Shown here piece after piece: positions 1 through 4,870 of a stretch of 6,956 nt of DNA. This DNA is from Syntrophales bacterium. Its GTDB lineage: Bacteria; Desulfobacterota; Syntrophia; Syntrophales; UBA5619. The position numbers and the translations under genes are program-made. The notes under the pieces were generated by a model. That model ran no database searches, was not told the origin of the DNA, and saw nothing but the letters and a program-made list of their open reading frames with translations. The DNA lies in assembly GCA_028712015.1 (NCBI GenBank), contig JAQTRB010000081.1, positions 1 to 6,956 on the forward strand, in the 5' to 3' direction. Within the stretch, counting starts at the first letter, position 1. Each line of letters opens with the position of its first letter.

Positions 1-147
1 GAGGTGACGAGCCTCATCCGTCGGTTTTTCTTGCGGCTGCGACCGGGAGCGGAAAAGGACGAAGAGAAGCCGGGAATGGGATCGGACGGGGGGAAAGGCG
101 CCTCAATGGAATATGCCGGTGCGATCGAGGGCGCCGTGGGAACATGA
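1..147 (+). CDS. possible C-terminal end of an upstream gene (partial)
   Basis: Frame 1 is open from the window edge to a TGA at 145-147 and would encode the last 48 residues of a protein that starts outside the window. The peptide begins EVTSLIRRFFLRLRPGAEKD, a basic, hydrophobic stretch followed by a charged, Gly-rich tail. I recognise no domain. Another plus frame is also open here, but its product is richer in Arg and Gly and less protein-like. No signal identifies the family, so this is a weak call. Positions 148-256 hold no gene I can support, only the leader of the next gene. Confidence 0.3.
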   Translation, partial: EVTSLIRRFFLRLRPGAEKDEEKPGMGSDGGKGASMEYAGAIEGAVGT

Positions 148-256
148 AGGAATCGTCTGGACGAGTCAACGATTTCACACGCAGGAGGGCAAAGCGGTTG
201 GGCCGGAGCCCGGTGAGGTGGGATCGAATATTTCAAGTGCAAGGAGGGAGATGCGC

Positions 257-463
257 ATGGCAACAGTGAAGAAGGTCGTGAAGAAGGCTGCGGTAAAGAA
301 GGCGCCGGCCAAGGCGAAGGCTGCGACGGCAAAGAAAGCGCCAGCCAAGGCGAAGGCTGCGGCGGCAAAGAAGGCGCCGGCCAAGGCGAAGGCCGTGGCA
401 AAGAAGGCGCCGGCCAAAGCGAAGGCCGTGGCAAAGAAGGCGCCGGCCAAGGCAAAGAAGTGA
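257..463 (+). CDS. histone H1-like Lys/Ala/Pro-repeat DNA-binding protein
   Basis: This encodes a 68-residue, very basic, low-complexity protein. By my count Lys (25) and Ala (29) make up about four fifths of it. A short head, MATVKKVVKKAAV, is followed by five copies of KKAPAKAK separated by AATA, AAAA, AVA and AVA, ending in a final Lys. Such AKKAP repeats are typical of bacterial H1-like proteins and of the tails of some HU proteins. They bind DNA or RNA non-specifically and are thought to help compact the nucleoid. No HU core is present. The start is set by the Shine-Dalgarno AAGGAGG at 241-247, which is 9 nt from ATG 257. The in-frame ATG at 251 would be only 3 nt away. The gene ends at TGA 461-463 and faces the minus-strand gene after it. 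The class is clear from composition; a specific role is inferred. Confidence 0.8.
   Translation: MATVKKVVKKAAVKKAPAKAKAATAKKAPAKAKAAAAKKAPAKAKAVAKKAPAKAKAVAKKAPAKAKK
296..460 (+). repeat. in-gene tandem repeat encoding KKAPAKAK units
   Basis: Five in-frame units start at 296, 332, 368, 401 and 434, with lengths of 36, 36, 33, 33 and a partial 27 nt. The core aagaaggcgccggccaaggc recurs with few changes. The units differ mainly in the linker codons (AATA, AAAA, AVA, AVA). Every length is a multiple of three, so gain or loss of a unit would keep the reading frame. Confidence 0.85.
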
Positions 464-474
464 TTTTCTGATCC

Positions 475-538
475 TCCGTAAGATATGCTTTTGCCGGGAA
501 CCTGAGGGCGGCACATCGGGTTCCCGGCGCCTTACGGA
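475..538. repeat. nested inverted repeat between convergent genes
   Basis: The inner arms 493-502 (GCCGGGAACC) and 519-528 (GGTTCCCGGC) match perfectly over 10 bp and extend inward to 13 bp through one G-T pair. The outer arms TCCGTAAG (475-482) and CTTACGGA (531-538) add 8 bp, and the right outer arm includes the stop codon of the minus gene. No T-tract follows the inner stem on either strand, so this is not a canonical intrinsic terminator. Its position between two 3' ends still suggests a role in ending or protecting both transcripts. Confidence 0.6.
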
Positions 539-1122
539 TTCGCTGGTTTGCAGATCAACTCCCGGACCCGAAGATCGAACAGGCGGGAACTGATCGCAGG
601 CCGAAGGACAAGTGCCGTGTCCGCACCTTTTCCCGTACCGCCGACGGAGATTACATCTTCGTCTGTCCGGACGAGGCCGGCATCGGCGGCCATCAGCGCG
701 ATCTCGACGGCGACCTTTGTCCCTTGGCCGAAGATCCGGAGGGTGAAGGCCATGACCTCGTCGACCTGATAGGTGCCGACCTTGTTCCGCACCCCGCGGC
801 CGACGCCGCCGAAGGCATGTGCGCAGGTGAGAACCTGCACGCCCCGCGCCTGGAGCGACTGTCGATCCTTTTCGCTCAATTCTTGAACGTTGGGCTCGTT
901 GAATCCCGCCACATGCGTGACGGCGACGATCTTCAACGCAGGGTTGAAACGTTTCAGCGCCTCGAAAACCGTCCGGCCGCTGCACGTCGCCATGATGATC
1001 CGGTTGATCGACAACGCCTCTGCCCGCCGGCACACCGCCTCGAGGACCGCCTCCGTATCGGCGGGACCGGGCTTCGAAAAATACCGGCAGGGAATCTCTA
1101 AAAAAGATGCGGATGCTGTCAT
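532..1122 (-). CDS. stand-alone pyruvate kinase C-terminal-like (PK_C, alpha/beta) protein
   Basis: This encodes a 196-residue soluble protein resembling the C-terminal alpha/beta domain of pyruvate kinase, with no catalytic barrel. It fits the conserved family of free-standing PK_C-like proteins of archaea and anaerobic bacteria (COG1751 type). Conserved stretches include ATCSGRTVFEAL (about residues 45-56), VTHVAGFNEPN (68-78), FGQGTKVAVEIALMAADAGL (131-150) and the glycine-rich VGGTGKGADTALVLRP (160-175). The last resembles a phosphate- or nucleotide-binding loop. The biochemical role of the family is not established, and calling it a pyruvate kinase would be wrong. ATG 1122 is preferred because AGGAGG lies 6 nt upstream of it. 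A strong promoter at 1160-1188 also lies downstream of the alternative ATG at 1188. The gene is apparently monocistronic and converges on the H1-like gene. Confidence 0.85.
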   Translation of the reverse strand: MTASASFLEIPCRYFSKPGPADTEAVLEAVCRRAEALSINRIIMATCSGRTVFEALKRFNPALKIVAVTHVAGFNEPNVQELSEKDRQSLQARGVQVLTCAHAFGGVGRGVRNKVGTYQVDEVMAFTLRIFGQGTKVAVEIALMAADAGLVRTDEDVISVGGTGKGADTALVLRPAISSRLFDLRVRELICKPANP

Positions 1123-1159
1123 TTTTGTCCTCCTGCTCGTGGTTTGGGATGGATCGTCT

Positions 1160-1188
1160 TGTATAGTGAACCACGGGATTCGTGTCAA
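1160..1188 (-). promoter_or_regulatory. sigma70-type promoter of the PK_C-like gene
   Basis: On the minus strand, TTGACA (1188-1183), a 17-nt spacer and TATACA (1165-1160) form a near-consensus promoter. Transcription would start near 1153, giving a leader of about 30 nt with a good Shine-Dalgarno before ATG 1122. It also rules out the longer reading frame starting at 1188. Confidence 0.75.
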
Positions 1189-1251
1189 CGATTATCGCGC
1201 TTCGATGGACGGCGACCAACCCTGCAAAAACACCCATCTAAAAAATACCGT

Positions 1252-1279
1252 TTGACAAAAAGAAAATAATCATTAGGTT
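1252..1279 (+). promoter_or_regulatory. probable promoter of the HesB-like gene
   Basis: TTGACA at 1252-1257 and TAGGTT at 1274-1279 are separated by 16 nt. The -35 element is perfect; the -10 element matches at three of six positions, including the first two and last. The surrounding sequence is AT-rich, unlike the rest of the window. Transcription would start near 1286, about 40 nt before ATG 1328. An AT-rich sequence weakly resembling a Fur box lies between the two elements. Confidence 0.5.
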
Positions 1280-1294
1280 AAGCGAAAATCAGAC

Positions 1295-1311
1295 GGACCG
1301 AGAGAGGGTCC
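1295..1311 (+). other. small leader hairpin before the HesB-like gene
   Basis: GGACC (1295-1299) pairs with GGTCC (1307-1311) around a 7-nt purine loop, GAGAGAG. It lies 5 nt upstream of the Shine-Dalgarno AGGAG (1317-1321). It may affect translation or RNA stability, but a 5-bp stem can arise by chance. Confidence 0.3.
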
Positions 1312-1327
1312 AAAAAAGGAGATAATC

Positions 1328-1645
1328 ATGTTTTCCGTATCTGAAAAAGCGAGTGAGATGATCAAGGAATTCCTGAAGAGCCGCACGGAGGCCCCTTCCA
1401 TCAGAGTCCTGATGCAGGAGGGCGGCTGATCGGGGCCCTCTTTGGGCATGGCTCTGGATGAGTCAAAACAGAACGACGAGGTTTTCGAGGACCGGGGAGT
1501 GACCTATCTGGTCGAAAAGGAGCTGTTTGAAAAGATTAAACCGATCGCGGTCGAATTCATCACCACGCCGCGCGGGGGTGGATTCAAACTGACGTCAAGC
1601 CTGAAACCGGCGGAAAGCGCCTGCGGTTCCTGTACGAGTTGCTGA
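1328..1645 (+). CDS. HesB/IscA-like selenoprotein (in-frame UGA read as selenocysteine, Sec34)
   Basis: Reading through the TGA at 1427-1429 gives a 105-residue protein of A-type Fe-S carrier (IscA/HesB) length. The N-terminal part, MFSVSEKASEMIKEFLKSR, continues to RVLMQEGG. The TGA falls at codon 34, then SGPSLGMALDE follows. The C-terminus is GGGFKLTSSL...CGSCTSC. In IscA the three metal-binding cysteines are at about 35, 99 and 101; here they are matched by Sec34 and Cys99, Cys102 and Cys105. HesB-like selenoproteins with U in the GG-U-SGPS context are a known family in anaerobic deltaproteobacteria. Codons on both sides stay in one frame, so this is a single substitution-type TGA and not a frameshift. 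The Shine-Dalgarno AGGAG lies 6 nt before ATG 1328. An intrinsic terminator follows. The role is probably Fe-S assembly or redox handling in the cytosol. The alternative, a nonsense-mutated pseudogene, is less likely because all family residues are intact. No selA, selB or selC is in view. Confidence 0.85.
1430..1465 (+). promoter_or_regulatory. candidate bacterial SECIS element
   Basis: Just downstream of the UGA, UGGCUC (1449-1454) pairs with GAGUCA (1460-1465) in a 6-bp stem with one G-U pair. It closes a 5-nt loop, UGGAU. Twenty-five nucleotides separate the UGA from the loop, and the loop carries G at its second and third positions. This matches the usual description of bacterial SECIS hairpins: a loop about 16-37 nt from UGA with a G at its start, read by SelB. 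It lies within codons 41-46, so the RNA shape and protein sequence are constrained together. The geometry is seen; the function is inferred. Confidence 0.5.
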
Positions 1646-1655
1646 TCGGAGAATC

Positions 1656-2702
1656 ATGCCCCGGGAGACGAAACCGTTCCCGGGGCTTTTCAGTCAACGG
1701 CTGTTCCGTTTCATAAAAGTGCCTTCCTTGCATTCCACAATCACCGCTCATTCCTCTTCCCGCGACCGAAACCGCGCGGACGACCTGATGAAAGCGGGAC
1801 GTTTCGCCGAGGCGGTGCCCATCTATCGCAGGCTGGTTCAAACCTCTCCGGAGGAGGATTCGCACCTCCTTGCGCTGGCCTGGGCGCTCCACGACAGCGG
1901 AGAAAGCGACGAAGCCGTTGCCTGTTTTGAGCAACTGTTCCGGAAAGAGCTCGCGCGCGGACTCTTCACCGGTTTTGCCTACGATGAACTCGTCCGGATA
2001 TACCGGGAGAGGAACAACGGGGAGGCGTTGATCTCGGTCTGCGAGCGGGCCGCGGCCGCGCAACCGGAGGATGTCGGCATCCTTCAAACCCTGGGAGAGT
2101 CCTATCTCTCGACGGGAATGGCCGCCGAGGCCGCGGGAGTATTTGAGAAACTGACCGAACGGGAACCGGATGCACCCGGACACTGGTGTTCGCTTGGCGA
2201 TGTCCGTCTTGCCGAAGGGGATCCCGGCCGGGCGGAGACCGCGTACAACCGTGCCATGAAAATCGATCCCGCGGCGGCGGCCGTTTTTCTGAACCGCCTG
2301 GCGGCAGGTCTCCTGCGTTCCGGATTCCCGGAAAGGGCCGCGAAGGCATGGGAAAAATCTCTGAAGGCGTGTCCCGACGAACCTCTGGCCTGGGCGGGGA
2401 TCGGCGATTGCCTGCTTTGTCTGGGGAAACCGGATGCGGCCGCGGAGGCTTACGGCCGGGCCGCGGAACTCCGGCCCGTGTCCGCGGCGGCCTTCTGGAA
2501 CCGTCTGGGCCGCGGCCTCTTTCGGGAAGGATTTCATTCCCGCGCAGCGGAAGCCTTCATCAAGGCCGTCGCCGCCGAACCGGGCAACCCTCTTCATGCG
2601 CTGCGCCTGGCGCAATCCTATGCCGCCGACGGACGGAACGGGCTTGCCGCGGAGGCCCTCCGCCGGGCCGACGCACTGAAATCCTCCCCGACCGATCATT
2701 GA
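1656..2702 (+). CDS. tetratricopeptide-repeat (TPR) protein
   Basis: This encodes 348 residues, of which about 36-344 are tandem helical repeats of roughly 34 residues with the TPR pattern of small residues at helix contacts and a Pro near each repeat end. Examples are ADDLMKAGRFAEAVPIYRRL (41-60), LGESYLSTGMAAEAAGVF (146-163) and WAGIGDCLLCLGKPDAAAEA (246-265). I count about eight or nine repeats. There is no signal peptide, membrane segment or catalytic domain, so it is probably a cytosolic protein-binding scaffold; partners are unknown. The start is uncertain. ATG 1656 has GGAG 4 nt upstream and lies 10 nt after the HesB-like stop, but it falls inside the terminator hairpin of that gene, and residues 1-35 are not TPR-like. 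GTG 1719 or ATG 1788 are possible but lack a clear Shine-Dalgarno. Expression may come from read-through or from a promoter I cannot see. Confidence 0.8.
   Translation: MPRETKPFPGLFSQRLFRFIKVPSLHSTITAHSSSRDRNRADDLMKAGRFAEAVPIYRRLVQTSPEEDSHLLALAWALHDSGESDEAVACFEQLFRKELARGLFTGFAYDELVRIYRERNNGEALISVCERAAAAQPEDVGILQTLGESYLSTGMAAEAAGVFEKLTEREPDAPGHWCSLGDVRLAEGDPGRAETAYNRAMKIDPAAAAVFLNRLAAGLLRSGFPERAAKAWEKSLKACPDEPLAWAGIGDCLLCLGKPDAAAEAYGRAAELRPVSAAAFWNRLGRGLFREGFHSRAAEAFIKAVAAEPGNPLHALRLAQSYAADGRNGLAAEALRRADALKSSPTDH
1658..1690 (+). terminator. rho-independent terminator after the HesB-like gene
   Basis: GCCCCGGGA (1658-1666) and TCCCGGGGC (1678-1686) form a perfect 9-bp GC-rich stem with an 11-nt loop, followed directly by TTTT (1687-1690). 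It begins 13 nt after the HesB-like stop codon and overlaps the first codons of the TPR reading frame, so it could also act as an attenuator for that gene. Confidence 0.75.
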
Positions 2703-2711
2703 GACAATCGC

Positions 2712-2876
2712 TCAGGCCGTTCCCGTCTTCTCGCCGATAAGCCTCTCTCTGAAGAGCTCGACGATGTGGTCGTCGAAGGCGATCATTCCGCATGTGAATG
2801 GGTTGAAATCGCTCGCCAGTTCCCGCTGATGGAAGGTGGCCTTTTTGTGGAGAGCTCCCGTCAGTCTCCGACTCAA
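2712..2876 (-). pseudogene. possible remnant of a second PilT-like C-terminus
   Basis: A minus-strand frame with coding-like, GC-rich third positions ends in TGA at 2712-2714 and is closed upstream by a TGA at 2928-2930. Its only ATG is at 2786, far too late for a gene. The tail CGMIAFDDHIVELFRERLIG lines up without gaps with YGMQLLDDAIMELLNRGWIG, the C-terminal helix region of the neighbouring PilT (residues 313-332). The two share G, M, D, D, I, E, L, I and G. This suggests the last piece of a tandem PilT/PilU-type paralogue whose N-terminal part has been lost. The match is short and the family is not proven. The piece ends 9 bp from the convergent TPR gene. Confidence 0.3.
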
Positions 2877-2895
2877 AAGAGACCGATGCGGTCGT

Positions 2896-3978
2896 CTACG
2901 CCTCGGTGAAGTCCGCCGGCGGATTCTTCAGGAACGGCCGGAACCGCTGCTGTTCGTTCGCTTTTATGTATGCCTCGTCCCCGCCGATCCAGCCCCTGTT
3001 GAGCAACTCCATGATCGCGTCGTCCAAAAGCTGCATGCCGTATTTCTTTCCCGTCTGGATCATCGAGGGAATCTGGAAGGTTTTCGATTCTCGGATCAGG
3101 TTCCGGACCGCGGAATTGGCAATCATGATCTCCAGGGCGGCGCAGCGTCCCTTTTTGTCGATCCTCTTGAAGAGAACCTGGGCGACAACGGCCCGGATCC
3201 CGTCGGCCAGTGTCGATCGGATCAGCATTTGTTCGCCTGTGGGGAAAACCTCGATGATCCGGTTGACGGTCTTGGCGGCGCTGGTCGTGTGGAGGGTGGC
3301 GAAGACCAGATGGCCGGTGGAGGCCGCCTCGATGGCCAGCGAGATGGTTTCCAGATCGCGCATCTCGCCGACCAGGATGATGTCCGGATCCTCGCGCAGG
3401 GCTCCCCGCAGGGCCGCCGCAAAGGATCGCGTGTGCCGGCCGACCTCCCGGTGGTTCACGATGCAGCGCTTGCTCTGGTGAACGAACTCGACCGGATCCT
3501 CGATCGTGATGATGTGGTCCTTGCGGGTTCGGTTCGCTTCGTCGATGATCGCCGCCAACGTCGTTGACTTGCCGCATCCCGTCGGTCCCGTGACCAGAAC
3601 CAATCCTCGGGGCAGGCTGGCCAGCTTGGAGACGACCGAAGGGAGGCCCAATTCCGCCGCGCTCTTGATTTTGCTCGGAATTTCCCGAAAGACCGCCGCA
3701 CAGCCGAACTGCTGCTGAAAGAAGTTGGCGCGGTAACGGGCCAGTCCCGGAATCTCGTAGGCGAAGTCGACATCGCCCGTCTCTTCAAACTGTTTGATCT
3801 TCTGCTCGGGGGCGATCTCGTAGAGCATTGCCTTCAGGCCGTCATTGGTGAGAATGTCGAATTGGATCCGTTCCATCTCCCCATGGATCCGAAGGACCGG
3901 TTGCTGGCCCGTGACGAGGTGCAGATCCGATGCACCCTGATCGTGCATCAACTGGAAAAATGCGTCGATCTTTGCCAT
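2896..3978 (-). CDS. pilT: type IV pilus retraction ATPase PilT
   Basis: This encodes a 360-residue protein, the usual PilT length. PilT is a cytosolic hexameric ATPase that depolymerises the pilus fibre and so powers twitching motility. Visible motifs, in order, are an N-terminal domain with ASDLHLVTGQQPVLRIHGE (16-34), Walker A GPTGCGKST (131-139), the Asp box IITIEDPVEF (156-165) and Walker B DIILVGEMRD (199-208) with catalytic Glu205. They are followed by the His box GHLVFATLHT (222-231) and the PilT-specific AVRNLIRE (290-297), which separates it from the assembly ATPase PilB. All key residues are intact. ATG 3978 has a strong AGGAGGT 6 nt upstream. The gene lies 57 bp behind the oxidoreductase beta subunit on the same strand, with no clear terminator between, so it may share that transcript. 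No other pilus gene is in the window. A PilU-like role cannot be excluded. Confidence 0.88.
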   Translation of the reverse strand: MAKIDAFFQLMHDQGASDLHLVTGQQPVLRIHGEMERIQFDILTNDGLKAMLYEIAPEQKIKQFEETGDVDFAYEIPGLARYRANFFQQQFGCAAVFREIPSKIKSAAELGLPSVVSKLASLPRGLVLVTGPTGCGKSTTLAAIIDEANRTRKDHIITIEDPVEFVHQSKRCIVNHREVGRHTRSFAAALRGALREDPDIILVGEMRDLETISLAIEAASTGHLVFATLHTTSAAKTVNRIIEVFPTGEQMLIRSTLADGIRAVVAQVLFKRIDKKGRCAALEIMIANSAVRNLIRESKTFQIPSMIQTGKKYGMQLLDDAIMELLNRGWIGGDEAYIKANEQQRFRPFLKNPPADFTEA

Positions 3979-4035
3979 GAATGACCTCCTTTGGGATAGC
4001 GGTCCCCGCTCCGGACGGAGGAATGCACTCGGGGA

Positions 4036-4860
4036 TCACCTCATCATCACACAGCGCATGTTGAGGCGGGAAGCGACGTCTTCTCTCGTCAGCGGCGTTT
4101 CAAAGATATTCTTGATTTCGCGGAGGGGGGATGCGTCGTCGCGCCAGATCACGCCGATCGGGATCTTCTCCCCCCAGATCTCGGCGGTCCGGATAGCCTC
4201 GTAACGGTCGCTCGGGGGCTTCTCCAGCTTGAACACCCGCTCCCGGTACCAGGCGTAGGTGTTGATCTTGTTGAAGCTGACGCAGGGCTGAAGGATGTCC
4301 ACGACGGCCGTTCCGGTGAACAGGATCGCCTCCCGGATGAGCGCCGCAAGGTGCTCCTTGTCGCCGGCGAATCCCCGGGCGGCGAAGGGGGCGCCCATCA
4401 GGACGGCGAGGGCGAGCGGATTCAGCGGTCGGTTCGGATTCCCGCCGGGAGTCAGGTCGTTTTTCACGGCAAGGCCCGTTGTGGGGGAACTCTGCCCCTT
4501 GGTCAGCGCGTAAACCCGGTTTTCGGAAACCAGGATCGTGATATCCAGACGCCGGCGGAGGGTGTGGATGAAGTGGTTCCCCCCTTCGCCGTACATGCAA
4601 CCGTCGCCGGAATAGGCGATGACGGTCAGGTCGGGTCGGGCCAGCTTGATCCCCACGGCGGGCGGCAGCGAACGGCCATGAAGGCCGTTGAAAAAGTTCA
4701 CGTCGAGATAATGCGGCATCTTGGCGGCCTGCCCGATCCCCGAGGTGAGGACGATTTTGTTCCGCGGAACGGGAAGTTCCCGGAAGACCTTCTCCAGGAC
4801 ATCGCGAATCGCGAAATTGCCGCAACCGGGGCACCAGCCCGTTTTGATTTTCGGTTCCAT
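4036..4860 (-). CDS. 2-oxoacid:ferredoxin oxidoreductase, beta (TPP-binding) subunit
   Basis: This 274-residue protein is the thiamine-diphosphate and Fe-S subunit of a two-subunit enzyme that oxidatively decarboxylates a 2-oxoacid with CoA and gives reduced ferredoxin. Visible are GWCPGCG (8-14), SGIGQAAKMPHY (40-51), HGR (61-63), the TPP/Mg motif GDG (85-87) with its distal Asn114 in SENRVYALTKGQSSPTTG, and QPCVSFN (191-197). Family enzymes of the archaeal two-subunit type hold a [4Fe-4S] cluster with four Cys. Here Cys10, Cys13 and Cys193 are present, but the third ligand position (GIG-C in Sulfolobus-type enzymes) is Gln44. ATG 4860 has GGAGG 5 nt upstream, overlapping the alpha-subunit stop; the genes are 10 nt apart and surely co-transcribed. 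The substrate (2-oxoglutarate, pyruvate or a branched-chain acid) cannot be told from sequence, so I give no kor/por/vor symbol. Confidence 0.88.
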   Translation of the reverse strand: MEPKIKTGWCPGCGNFAIRDVLEKVFRELPVPRNKIVLTSGIGQAAKMPHYLDVNFFNGLHGRSLPPAVGIKLARPDLTVIAYSGDGCMYGEGGNHFIHTLRRRLDITILVSENRVYALTKGQSSPTTGLAVKNDLTPGGNPNRPLNPLALAVLMGAPFAARGFAGDKEHLAALIREAILFTGTAVVDILQPCVSFNKINTYAWYRERVFKLEKPPSDRYEAIRTAEIWGEKIPIGVIWRDDASPLREIKNIFETPLTREDVASRLNMRCVMMR

Positions 4861-4870
4861 CTCTCCCTCC

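Noticed and set aside
1123..1188. N-terminal extension of the PK_C-like gene to ATG 1188
   Set aside because: The extension covers the gene's own promoter, and the internal ATG 1122 has the good Shine-Dalgarno.
233..1237. 334-residue minus-strand reading frame
   Set aside because: It is rich in Arg, Gly and Pro with no domain, runs antisense to the H1-like repeats and overlaps the PK_C-like gene in another frame. It is a GC-rich shadow.
1430..1457. Alternative hairpin directly after the UGA (1430-1437 with 1450-1457)
   Set aside because: Its apical loop begins only 8 nt after the UGA and it relies on several G-U pairs, so it fits bacterial SECIS geometry less well than 1449-1465. It may still compete in folding.
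1442..1645. Separate 67-residue gene starting at TTG 1442
   Set aside because: It is the C-terminal two thirds of the HesB-like protein in the same frame as ATG 1328, and there is no Shine-Dalgarno suited to TTG 1442.
1584..2699. 371-residue minus-strand frame opposite the TPR gene
   Set aside because: The plus frame shows clear TPR periodicity; this frame has Arg/Gly-rich, non-domain sequence.
2758..2776. Hairpin TCGACGA/TCGTCGA as a terminator for pilT or the TPR gene
   Set aside because: The stem has no T-tract and lies within the coding-like PilT-tail fragment, so the symmetry may come from codons.
2836..3567. 243-residue plus-strand frame opposite pilT
   Set aside because: It is the complement of conserved PilT motifs and has no recognisable family.
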